Origin: Deltaproteobacteria bacterium
GTDB lineage: Bacteria; Desulfobacterota; Dissulfuribacteria; Dissulfuribacterales; QOAL01
Direction of reading: 5' to 3'
DNA: 42,246 nucleotides
Assembly (NCBI GenBank): GCA_026995935.1
Contig: JALWNK010000046.1
Coordinates: 1-42,246 of the forward strand
Positions 17,151 through 24,299 of this stretch are shown here, piece after piece. The notes beneath the pieces are model-generated. The model was not told the origin of the DNA. It worked only from the letters and a program-made list of their open reading frames with translations, and ran no database searches. Numbering within the stretch: position 1 is the first letter of the stretch; the number at the start of each line of letters is the position of its first letter. The position numbers were made by a program, and so were the translations under genes.

Positions 17151-17175
17151 CTCTTTTTCAGGAGATTGAAAACAG

Positions 17176-17778
17176 ATGAGTAATAAAACATTTGATCAGT
17201 TATTGAAAGAGTCTGTGGCCATTCATGGTCATCTGTGTCCTGGGCAGGTGCTTGGGGTGAGGCTTGCAATGCATGGCCTTGACCTTCTGGGCATAGAGGA
17301 CCCAAAAGGAAAGGACAGAAAGAGGCTCATGGTATTTGTTGAGATAGACAGGTGCGCAACAGATGCCATACAGTCTGTTACTGGCTGCAGTCTTGGCAAA
17401 AGGACCCTTAAATGGATGGACTACGGAGTAATGGCCGCTACCTTCCTGGACCTTGAAAAAGGAAAGGCAGTCAGGATAGTTGCCCGGGAAGAGGCCAGGG
17501 AAATTGCTGCCCAAAAGTTCCCTGAGATAGAAAACAAGTACAAGAGACAGCTTGAGGCCTACAAGGTCATGGACGACAGTGAGCTTTTTTCCGTTCATGA
17601 GGTCAAGGTGGAGGTCCCGGAGGCGGACATGCCAGGCCGGCCAGGACGGAGGGTCCAGTGCCAGGAGTGTGGCGACTGGGTTCAGGATTACCGTGACGTT
17701 CAAAGGGACGGGAAGACCTTGTGCAGGGCGTGTGCCCATGGTGGTTATTACCAGGTAATTTCAAAGGGGAGGTCTTAG
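17176..17778 (+). CDS. FmdE family protein with C-terminal zinc ribbon
   Basis: 200 residues matching the FmdE family (subunit E of molybdenum formylmethanofuran dehydrogenase). The N-terminal motif HGHLCPG is at 17-23 and the later block EIDRCATDAIQSVTGCSLGK is typical. A C-terminal zinc ribbon has Cys162, Cys165, Cys183 and Cys186 (CQECGDW and CRACAHG). In bacteria, FmdE-like proteins occur without the methanogenesis enzyme and their role is open; a link to molybdenum or tungsten enzymes is commonly supposed. The next gene starts with GTG immediately after this stop codon and is MoeA-like, which supports a metal-cofactor role here. AGGAGA lies 10 nt before the ATG. Confidence 0.88.
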   Translation: MSNKTFDQLLKESVAIHGHLCPGQVLGVRLAMHGLDLLGIEDPKGKDRKRLMVFVEIDRCATDAIQSVTGCSLGKRTLKWMDYGVMAATFLDLEKGKAVRIVAREEAREIAAQKFPEIENKYKRQLEAYKVMDDSELFSVHEVKVEVPEADMPGRPGRRVQCQECGDWVQDYRDVQRDGKTLCRACAHGGYYQVISKGRS

Positions 17779-18846
17779 GTGGCTTCTGATAGCTTGGTTG
17801 AGTACCAGTCCATTCCTGGCGTAAAAAGGCTTGTGCCTGTGGAGGAGGCAGTGGGCATGGTGCTTCCACACGACATAACAGAAATCGTTCCGGGGAAAAA
17901 AAAGGGTCCGGCCTTTAAGAAGGGCCATGTAATCCGCACAGAGGACGTTTCAAGGCTGAAGGATCTCGGAAAGTTTAACATCTACTGTCTCGAGCTTGGC
18001 CCGGAGGACGTACATGAAAACGAGGCTGGCGTTGTCCTCGGGCAGCTCGCCTGCGGCCCTGGAGTTGAGACAGATCCAGAGATTACAGAGGGAAAGGTCG
18101 CATTCAAAGCAGCTACCGACGGCCTGTTCAAGGTGGATACGGACATTCTTTACAAGATAAACCTCCTTGGTGACATAATGATTTCAACAAGGCACACCAA
18201 CAGCCCTGTGAAGAAGGGGGATGCAGTTGGGGCAGGAAGGGCCATCCCTCTGGTCATAAGGAGGGACACCTTGAGGCAGGCTCAGGAACTCCTGGAGCAG
18301 GCAGACGGCCTTTTGAAGGTCCTTCCGTGGAAGATTTCAAGGGGCGCCATTGTGGTAACTGGAAGGGAGGTCTTTGAGGGCCGAATCAAGGACGCCTTTG
18401 GCCCTGCCATGACAAATAAGCTTACCTCCTTTGGAGTGGACGTCATTGGCATGGAAAAGGTGCCGGATGACGCTCAAACCATCTCCGAGGCCATAAAAAA
18501 GGCGGTCGAAAAGGGGGCACAGATTGTGATCTGTACCGGAGGCATGTCTGTGGACCCTGATGACGTTACAAGGAAGGGCATAGCCCTTTCCGGTGCAACT
18601 GGCATAACCTATGGAAGTCCGGTGTTGCCTGGTGCCATGTTTTTAGTAAGCTATATTGAAAATATACCGGTACTTGGTATTCCTGCCTGTGGCATGTATT
18701 TTAAGACAACGGTACTCGACCTTGTTCTTCCCAGGATTCTCGTGGGGGAGAAGTTTGGCAGGAAAGAAATCGCCAGGATGGGGCATGGAGGGTTCTGCCT
18801 TTCTTGCAAGAAGTGCCACTATCCCATCTGCCCCTTTGGGAAATAA
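17779..18846 (+). CDS. MoeA-like molybdopterin-binding protein with Cys-rich tail
   Basis: 355 residues of the MoeA-like, molybdopterin-binding type. The N-terminal half has HDITEIVPGKKKGPAFKKGH. The second half carries the MoCF-biosynthesis fold: GAIVVTGREVFEGR, FGVDVIGMEKVPDDAQTISE and VICTGGMSVDPDDVTRKG. It may transfer molybdate or tungstate to the pterin cofactor, or sense the cofactor. It is shorter than typical MoeA (about 400 residues). The C terminus has an added motif with Cys340, Cys343, Cys346 and Cys351 (CLSCKKCHYPICPF), a possible metal or Fe-S site. The GTG start abuts the previous stop, with GGGGAGG upstream, so the two genes are translationally coupled. Confidence 0.85.
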   Translation: MASDSLVEYQSIPGVKRLVPVEEAVGMVLPHDITEIVPGKKKGPAFKKGHVIRTEDVSRLKDLGKFNIYCLELGPEDVHENEAGVVLGQLACGPGVETDPEITEGKVAFKAATDGLFKVDTDILYKINLLGDIMISTRHTNSPVKKGDAVGAGRAIPLVIRRDTLRQAQELLEQADGLLKVLPWKISRGAIVVTGREVFEGRIKDAFGPAMTNKLTSFGVDVIGMEKVPDDAQTISEAIKKAVEKGAQIVICTGGMSVDPDDVTRKGIALSGATGITYGSPVLPGAMFLVSYIENIPVLGIPACGMYFKTTVLDLVLPRILVGEKFGRKEIARMGHGGFCLSCKKCHYPICPFGK

Positions 18847-18865
18847 CCGGTAAGGAGAGCACTGT

Positions 18866-19165
18866 ATGTTCATATTAAGCAATTTCATAAAGTCACTTGC
18901 CACCATCATTCACATTCTTCTTAACCTGTACATGTGGGTCTTCATTATCAGGGCCCTTATTTCATGGGTGAGCCCGGACCCTTACAATCCAATAGTGCGT
19001 TTTCTGTATAATGTTACTGACCCGGTAATGAACAGGGTAAGGAGGTACCTGCCACTTCACTTTGGAGGTATAGATCTTACCCCAATGGTGATAATCATTG
19101 CGCTCATATTTCTGGACAGTTTCCTGGTTCCAAGCCTTTACGAGCTTGCAATGAGACTTTCATAG
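18866..19165 (+). CDS. YggT family integral membrane protein
   Basis: 99 residues with two hydrophobic segments (about 8-28 and 72-92) and the family hallmark IRALISWVSPDPYNPIVRFLY followed by VTDPVMNRVRRYLP. YggT proteins are small inner-membrane proteins often encoded close to cell-division or envelope genes; their molecular function is not firmly established. It lies 19 bp after the MoeA-like gene and 15 bp before the DivIVA-like gene, the usual bacterial pairing of yggT with a divIVA-type gene. Confidence 0.93.
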   Translation: MFILSNFIKSLATIIHILLNLYMWVFIIRALISWVSPDPYNPIVRFLYNVTDPVMNRVRRYLPLHFGGIDLTPMVIIIALIFLDSFLVPSLYELAMRLS

Positions 19166-19180
19166 GACGGAGGCCTGAAT

Positions 19181-19888
19181 ATGTCCATAACTCCTAATGA
19201 AATATTGGAGAAGGAATTCGAAGCCAGGTTTAGAGGGTATGACCAGGATCAGGTAAGGGCCTTCCTGGAGGAGGTTGCAAACTACCTGGCATCGGTAATA
19301 AGGGAGAGAAATGAGCTAAAGGACAGGGTCTTGTCCTTTAAGAAGCAAATCGCCTATCTCAAGCAGCAGGAGGTGGAATTCAGGAGGGCCCTGACTGCCG
19401 CTCACGAAGCAGCCAAGAAAATGAAAACAAGCGCAAAGAAGGAGGCCGAGCTTATTTTAGAGCGAGCAAAGCTCGATGCGGACAGGATAGTTCAGGATGC
19501 CCACCAGGAGGCCGTTGAGCTTGAGGACAGGATAAGAAGGCTTCGCATGAAACAGAGGGAGACGGTATTTAAGATTCGTTCATCCTTTGAAGGCTTTTTG
19601 CGTTTGCTGGACGATGAGATGGCGCTTCCTCCTGAGGAGATGGACGAGACACTAAAGATAGCCGCCCGGGAGGTCAAGGCAATCCAGGAGGAAGGCCCCC
19701 GTGTTACAAAAACGGAGGCGGTGACCCAGGAGCCGGATACGAAGGAGCCTCCTGAGGTCATGGAGGTTGAGGAAGAAGAGACGGACGAAATAAAAGACAT
19801 AGAAATGGAGCTTTCAGAGCTTGAAAAGAAGGACAAGCTCAAGGAAAGTTTTGGATTTGAGCCTTCAAAGCTCTGGCCTGAGGACTAA
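19181..19888 (+). CDS. DivIVA domain-containing coiled-coil protein
   Basis: 235 residues. The N-terminal DivIVA lipid-binding motif is clear: SITPNEILEKEFEARFRGYD, then DQVRAFLEEVANYL. A long charged coiled coil follows at about 35-160. The last 75 residues are highly acidic (EVEEEETDEIKDIEMELSEL). DivIVA-type proteins assemble at curved membrane and organise division, polarity or growth machinery. The acidic tail is longer than usual and may be a partner-binding region. Its stop codon overlaps the stop of convergent dusB by three bases, so no separate terminator fits between the two genes. Confidence 0.9.
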   Translation: MSITPNEILEKEFEARFRGYDQDQVRAFLEEVANYLASVIRERNELKDRVLSFKKQIAYLKQQEVEFRRALTAAHEAAKKMKTSAKKEAELILERAKLDADRIVQDAHQEAVELEDRIRRLRMKQRETVFKIRSSFEGFLRLLDDEMALPPEEMDETLKIAAREVKAIQEEGPRVTKTEAVTQEPDTKEPPEVMEVEEEETDEIKDIEMELSELEKKDKLKESFGFEPSKLWPED

Positions 19889-20892
19889 CTACTGATATCT
19901 GCTCTTTTCTGCAGCATCCTTTTGAAAAAGGAGCAGGTAAGTCCTTCTAATTCGTCAAGATTTTTTGTCCTGAAAAGGGCGTCTCTAAAGGCTGCGCTGT
20001 TTCTCATGCCCTTGGTGTACCAGGCAAGGTGCTTTCTTGCTATCTTAAGGGCCACCCCTTGCTCATAAAATTCCCTTATGGCATCCAGATGAAAGAGGAT
20101 GATCCGCAACCTCTCCCTCACGTTGGGAATATTTTGCTCTTTCCCGGGATCGATCTGATCTGAGATGACTCCAATTATCCAGGGCCTTCCCATGGCTGCC
20201 CTTCCAACCATGATGCCGTCTGCCTTGGTGATATGAAGGCACCTTTTGGCATCTTCAGCTGAAAAGATATCCCCGTTTGCAACAACTGGTATGGAAACCG
20301 CTTTTTTGACTCTGGCTATGGCCTCCCAATCCGCCTTTCCAGCGAACATCTGACTCCTTGTCCTTCCGTGGACCGTAATCATGGAGGCACCTGCATCCTC
20401 CATCCTTTTTGCAAATGAGGGTGAATTGATGCTCTGGCTATCCCATCCGAGACGTATCTTACACGTTACGGGAACAGATACCTTCCTGGCCACCTGTCCA
20501 ACTATCCCTTGGGCAAGGGCCGGATCAAGCATCAGGGCAGCCCCTGCCCCGGTCTTAACGATCTTTTTTTGAGGGCACCCCATGTTGATGTCAATGAGGG
20601 TTGCGCCAAGCTCCTGGCAGATGATGGCAGCCTCTGCCATGATTTCAGGATTTGAGCCAAAGATCTGTACGCCTACGGGCTGCTCATCTTTTAGGGTCGA
20701 TACCATAGAAAGGGTTTTTTTGTTTCTGAAGACAAGGCCGTTAGACGAGATCATCTCGGTGAAGACAAGTTCTGCGCCACACATCCTTGCGGTTCGTCTA
20801 AAGGGGAAGTCTGTAATACCTGCAAGGGGCGCAAGAAGGACGTTTTTTTTAAGAACGAGTCTGCCGCTAATGACAAGGGTGGGCTTTTGCAT
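19885..20892 (-). CDS. dusB: tRNA-dihydrouridine synthase, DusB type
   Basis: 335-residue FMN-dependent enzyme that reduces uridines in the tRNA D-loop. The TIM-barrel start VLLAPLAGITDFPFRR, the catalytic block DINMGCPQKK with Cys106, CKIRLGWDS, TVHGRTRSQMFAGKADWEAI and the phosphate-binding IMVGRAAMGRPWI are all present. The C-terminal helical domain contains RKHLAWYTKG. The frame extends back to 20973, but that would overlap the preceding gene; the ATG at 20892 with AGGA upstream gives the usual N terminus. It is the last gene of the speD-speB-selenoprotein-dusB run. Confidence 0.95.
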   Translation of the reverse strand: MQKPTLVISGRLVLKKNVLLAPLAGITDFPFRRTARMCGAELVFTEMISSNGLVFRNKKTLSMVSTLKDEQPVGVQIFGSNPEIMAEAAIICQELGATLIDINMGCPQKKIVKTGAGAALMLDPALAQGIVGQVARKVSVPVTCKIRLGWDSQSINSPSFAKRMEDAGASMITVHGRTRSQMFAGKADWEAIARVKKAVSIPVVANGDIFSAEDAKRCLHITKADGIMVGRAAMGRPWIIGVISDQIDPGKEQNIPNVRERLRIILFHLDAIREFYEQGVALKIARKHLAWYTKGMRNSAAFRDALFRTKNLDELEGLTCSFFKRMLQKRADISS

Positions 20893-20923
20893 GGATGAAA
20901 TTCCTGGGTCTTGCCGCCCCTTT

Positions 20924-21271
20924 TTAATGCATGTCCGTGGCGTTTGAGGATTCGGGAGGGGATGTCTTTTCAAGGATCATGTGAACATAGCCTTTCTCAT
21001 TTTCTTCCAGGAGAACCCTTCCGCCAACTATGGAAAGGAGTTTTTTCATCTTGGGCACGGTTTCAGGCCTGATGAATACCTCCACCCTGTCTCCTTCTGG
21101 AACCTCCTGGTTTCGAAAGCGCAGACCCACGCCCACTATTGCCTTTCAGCAGTCCTTTCTGCTGTCAATGACAAGGGATACGTCTTTTCCGCTATTTACC
21201 TTATTTTCCTGGCTGCACATGGTTATGAAAGTGGATGAAAGGGCCAAAAAGACCAAAAATAGGGGGTTCAT
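20924..21271 (-). CDS. Candidate selenoprotein: exported TusA-like protein with in-frame UGA
   Basis: 115 residues if UGA at 21148-21146 is read as selenocysteine (residue 42). It sits next to a cysteine, giving the motif DSRKDC-U-KAIVGVGLRF. A normal ORF search splits this gene into two pieces in one frame. The part after U aligns by eye with the TusA/SirA fold: GLRFRN helix, EVPEGDRVEVFI strand, PETVPKMKKLLSIVGG helix, and a closing VHMILEK strand. The usual CPxP motif becomes C-U-K-A. A hairpin after UGA matches the bacterial SECIS pattern. The N terminus has a hydrophobic stretch (PLFLVFLALSSTFITMC), so it may be exported or a lipoprotein. The start is uncertain: ATG 21271, or TTG 21331, which would add a basic segment. 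It lies 37 bp after speB and 31 bp before dusB. Alternatives are a nonsense mutation or sequence error. Confidence 0.72.
21117..21145 (-). promoter_or_regulatory. Candidate bacterial SECIS hairpin
   Basis: Directly after the UGA on the minus strand, 17 nt (21145-21129) lead to the loop GGGTCT (21128-21123). It is flanked by GGGCGT and GCGCTT, which pair over six positions including three wobbles. In E. coli fdhF the SECIS loop AGGTCT also begins 17 nt after UGA. SelB recognises this GGUCU-type apical loop. Confidence 0.65.
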
Positions 21272-21308
21272 TATTAAAACCGTATAATTCCTGCGGATTT
21301 GTCCCTTT

Positions 21309-22184
21309 CTATTTTGGAGATATTCCCTCAAATGCCTTAATGTATCCCATTATTTTATATACTAGACGGGCGCAGGTAAACTCTGGAAAGTGTAGACCGG
21401 GCGCTGGGGAAAGCTCCACAACGTCAAATCCAACGACCTTGTGGTGTTTGATGCTCTCTTTCAATAAGTGCAAAAGCTCGAACCAGGCGAGACCGCCAGG
21501 TTCGGGAGTGCCTGTTGCCGGCATCACAGAAGGGTCAAGGCAGTCCACATCTATTGTGATGTATATTTTCTCGCTTTCTATCTTTTCCAGGATTTTCCTG
21601 GTGGCCTGCTCAAGATCCTGCCTGATCATGTAAGCAGTAACTGGCAGGTTTTCCATTTTCTTAAGATGTTTCCACTCAGCTTCAGAAGAAGAGCGAATAC
21701 CTGCCTGTACCACCTGGCAAAGTTCGCTTGCACGCCTTGCGACACATGCGTGACTGAGTGGACTGCCCTGGTATTCGTTACGCATGTCTGTGTGGGCATC
21801 CAGGTGCAAAACGGTTACGTCTTCAAAGATATCAGTTACGGCCTGGATTACCCCTATGGTAATGGAGTGGTCCCCACCGAGAAAAACGGGAACGTTTTCG
21901 CCTCGCAGTATGTCTCTTGCAATATCCCTTGAAAGCCTTCTTGCCATCTCAGGCTCAACGGGAACCTCTGGTATCTCCAGGGTATGGATGCCGGCTTTGT
22001 AGGGGCACTCCTCAAGTTCTTCGTCAAACAACTCCAGCTGCGCAGATGCCTCAAGAATGCGGGCAGGCGCAAACCTTGCCCCGGTTCCGTAGCTTGCCGT
22101 GGCGTCATAGGGAAAGGGGCTTATTACAAAGGTTGCATGGTCAATGCCTGCGGAGTAGGGCGCTCCCAGAAAGTCAAGGCCCAT
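21309..22184 (-). CDS. speB: Agmatinase / arginase-family ureohydrolase
   Basis: 291 residues. The metal-ligand motifs of the ureohydrolase family are all present: FLGGDHSIT, LHLDAHTDMR and TIDVDCLDPSVMPATGTPEPGG. Agmatinase converts agmatine to putrescine and urea. It was preferred over arginase because speD lies directly upstream and the pair gives two steps of spermidine synthesis. No speA (arginine decarboxylase) or speE (spermidine synthase) is in the window. The gene begins 5 bp after the speD stop, with no strong ribosome-binding site, so it is probably translationally coupled. Confidence 0.93.
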   Translation of the reverse strand: MGLDFLGAPYSAGIDHATFVISPFPYDATASYGTGARFAPARILEASAQLELFDEELEECPYKAGIHTLEIPEVPVEPEMARRLSRDIARDILRGENVPVFLGGDHSITIGVIQAVTDIFEDVTVLHLDAHTDMRNEYQGSPLSHACVARRASELCQVVQAGIRSSSEAEWKHLKKMENLPVTAYMIRQDLEQATRKILEKIESEKIYITIDVDCLDPSVMPATGTPEPGGLAWFELLHLLKESIKHHKVVGFDVVELSPAPGLHFPEFTCARLVYKIMGYIKAFEGISPK

Positions 22185-22189
22185 GGTTT

Positions 22190-22627
22190 TTAGACCGCCA
22201 TGTGGCTTCGTTCGTCCTTTATGAATTCCTGAACGCTTCTTATTATCTTGGGGAATTCCTGCCCTCTGTTAAGGATCTTTACCTCCATCTTTTCAATGGA
22301 GAATATCTCCTTGATGCGTTTTGCAGCAAGTTCTGCATCGAAATGTTTGCAGGAGAAGATATCCAGACTCAGGTAAAGCTTGTCTGGAAACGTGTGGATA
22401 CTGATGTGGCTTTCTGCAATAAGCACAAAGCCGGATATTCCCCAGTCTTCTGGCACCTTGCCGGAATACTTAAAGACATAAGGGGGCATTATCTTTGTCA
22501 TCTTTATTTCGTCAGGGTATCGACTAAGAAAATCATAGATACCGTTAAGGTCCATGAGCTTGTCGCGATCACATCCATAACCGTCCAGCATCAGGTGCTG
22601 ACCAAATCCATATTCGATTTTAGCCAT
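22190..22627 (-). CDS. speD: S-adenosylmethionine decarboxylase proenzyme
   Basis: 145 residues if started at the ATG at 22627; AAGGAGG stands at ideal distance upstream of it. Earlier in-frame ATGs at 22633 and 22672 are less well placed. The proenzyme cleavage motif ESHISIHTFP is at 72-81: self-cleavage before Ser73 makes the pyruvoyl group that decarboxylates SAM, supplying the aminopropyl donor for spermidine. The length and motif fit the short bacterial SpeD class. It is the first gene of a minus-strand run with speB, the candidate selenoprotein and dusB, and is divergent from the acetyl-CoA carboxylase operon. Confidence 0.93.
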   Translation of the reverse strand: MAKIEYGFGQHLMLDGYGCDRDKLMDLNGIYDFLSRYPDEIKMTKIMPPYVFKYSGKVPEDWGISGFVLIAESHISIHTFPDKLYLSLDIFSCKHFDAELAAKRIKEIFSIEKMEVKILNRGQEFPKIIRSVQEFIKDERSHMAV

Positions 22628-22765
22628 TTTCATGCCCTCCTTTTTGATAACCTGGTGCGAAAGCCAGGGCATTTTCAGGATGAAACGGGGCTGTTACCCG
22701 CATTTTGGCAATGTTTAAAATCTGGTTTGTCTTTTCCGTATTATCAGGTAAAATCCCAAACGGTC

Positions 22766-22789
22766 TGCACTTTTGCATGGCAAAATGCA
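22766..22789. promoter_or_regulatory. Inverted repeat between speD and the biotin carboxylase gene
   Basis: TGCA-C-TTTTGC and GCAAAATGCA are inverted copies separated by ATG, with one bulged base. They lie in the divergent intergenic region, 63 bp before the biotin carboxylase start. The size and symmetry suit a dimeric repressor site. No regulator is identified. Confidence 0.35.
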
Positions 22790-22851
22790 GGCAAGTCAGC
22801 AAATATACATTAGCCCTAAAGAAACTGCCACTACTTTTTGAAAGATTTGTT

Positions 22852-24267
22852 GTGAAAAGAGACAAAATCATTATAGCCAACAGGGGCGAGATCGCCATAC
22901 GGATAATGCGTGCGTGCAGGCAGCTTGGCCTTGACTATGTAGTCGTCTATACAGAGGAAGACAGGCACTCCGGTCATGTCAGGGCAGCCACCATGGAAAA
23001 GGGAAAAGGGGCGGCCTTCAAGATTGCAAACTACAAGGATCCAAACGAAATATTTGCCGTTGCAGACCACTGCGGTGCAACTGCTGTGCATCCTGGCTAC
23101 GGCTTCTTTTCAGAGGATTTCCGTTTTGCCAGGAGGGCCGCTGCGAGAAATCGTCCCATTACCTTCATAGGGCCACGATGGGAGGTCATAAGGGATCTTG
23201 GCAGCAAGATAAACACCAAGAGGGTGGCAAAGGCCCTGAATATTCCAGTTATCCCAGGGTCGGATGAACCAATATACAGCGAGTTAGAGGCGGAAAGCCT
23301 TGCAGAAGAGCTTTTTCAGAAACAAAGGGAAGAGGGGGTTAAGGGGCCTTCTATTCTGGTAAAGGCCTCTGCTGGCGGTGGTGGCATGGGAATTGAGGAG
23401 GTGACCCACCTGGACGTTTTCCGCCAGGTTTACAGGCGCATACAAAACTATGCCAAGAGACAATTCGGGGACGAAGGGGTTCTGATTGAGCAGTGCATGA
23501 AGGATTACCACCACCTTGAGGTTCAGCTCCTTTGCAGCAGGCACAAGGAGGTGGTGCACTTTGGCACCAGGAACTGCACCATCCAGAGCACAGGGCGCCA
23601 GAAGCGTGTCGAGGTGGCCCCTGGCTTTGACCCGGATCATGTGGCCTACCCCTTTGATGCGGAAAAGGTGCTGAAGCAGATAGTGGCCTATTCCATTCGC
23701 CTTGCAAAGGAGGTGGAATATGACAACGTCGGTACCTGGGAATGGATCGTAACCAGAGATGGCAGGCCATATTTATTGGAAGTCAATACACGCATACAAG
23801 TGGAAAACGAGATATCCGCCTGTATCTCAAGGATTTCCAGGCAAAAGGGGCCAGTCAATCTCATAAAGGAGCAGATAAGGACTGCACTTGGAGAAAAATT
23901 GAGATATTCACAGAAACACGTCTCCTTTGAAGGCACCAGCATAGAGCTAAGAATAGTTGCAGAGGACGTTAAGAGGGGTTTTGCTCCATGGTGCGGAACC
24001 ATAACCAGGTTCGAATTTCCCCAGGAGCCCTGGCTGCGCGTATATTCCCACGTCCCCCAGGACGAGCCCTACGAGATTCCAACAGAGTATGACCCGAATC
24101 TTGCCCTTGCCATAGTGTGGGGAAAGGATACTGAAGAGGCCAAGGCCAGGGCAAAGGAGTTTCTTTTAAATGTAAATATAGCGGGCGAGGACAGCCTAGG
24201 AAGGCCCATTGTGACCAACCTACAATACCTCTATAGAAAAGTGGACGACATTTTGAGGTTTGTGTAA
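22852..24267 (+). CDS. Variant biotin carboxylase (ATP-grasp) of an acyl-CoA carboxylase
   Basis: About 471 residues from GTG 22852, where the product begins with the family start KRDKIIIANRGEIAIR. The frame runs back to 22705, but the extra 49 residues are not family-like. The ATP-grasp lid KASAGGGGMGIEEV, EQCMKDYHHLEVQLL and the C-terminal SIELRIVAEDVKRGFAPWCG are recognisable. Biotin carboxylase carboxylates biotin using ATP and bicarbonate. The normally strict EMNTRxQVEHPVTE motif reads EVNTRIQVENEISA here, with Asn in place of His and no VTE. It leads a tight operon with the fused carboxyltransferase and a carrier-like gene. Its ribosome-binding site is poor. Confidence 0.85.
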   Translation: MKRDKIIIANRGEIAIRIMRACRQLGLDYVVVYTEEDRHSGHVRAATMEKGKGAAFKIANYKDPNEIFAVADHCGATAVHPGYGFFSEDFRFARRAAARNRPITFIGPRWEVIRDLGSKINTKRVAKALNIPVIPGSDEPIYSELEAESLAEELFQKQREEGVKGPSILVKASAGGGGMGIEEVTHLDVFRQVYRRIQNYAKRQFGDEGVLIEQCMKDYHHLEVQLLCSRHKEVVHFGTRNCTIQSTGRQKRVEVAPGFDPDHVAYPFDAEKVLKQIVAYSIRLAKEVEYDNVGTWEWIVTRDGRPYLLEVNTRIQVENEISACISRISRQKGPVNLIKEQIRTALGEKLRYSQKHVSFEGTSIELRIVAEDVKRGFAPWCGTITRFEFPQEPWLRVYSHVPQDEPYEIPTEYDPNLALAIVWGKDTEEAKARAKEFLLNVNIAGEDSLGRPIVTNLQYLYRKVDDILRFV

Positions 24268-24299
24268 TCGTAAGGAACGACCATTAAAAGAACAAGTAC

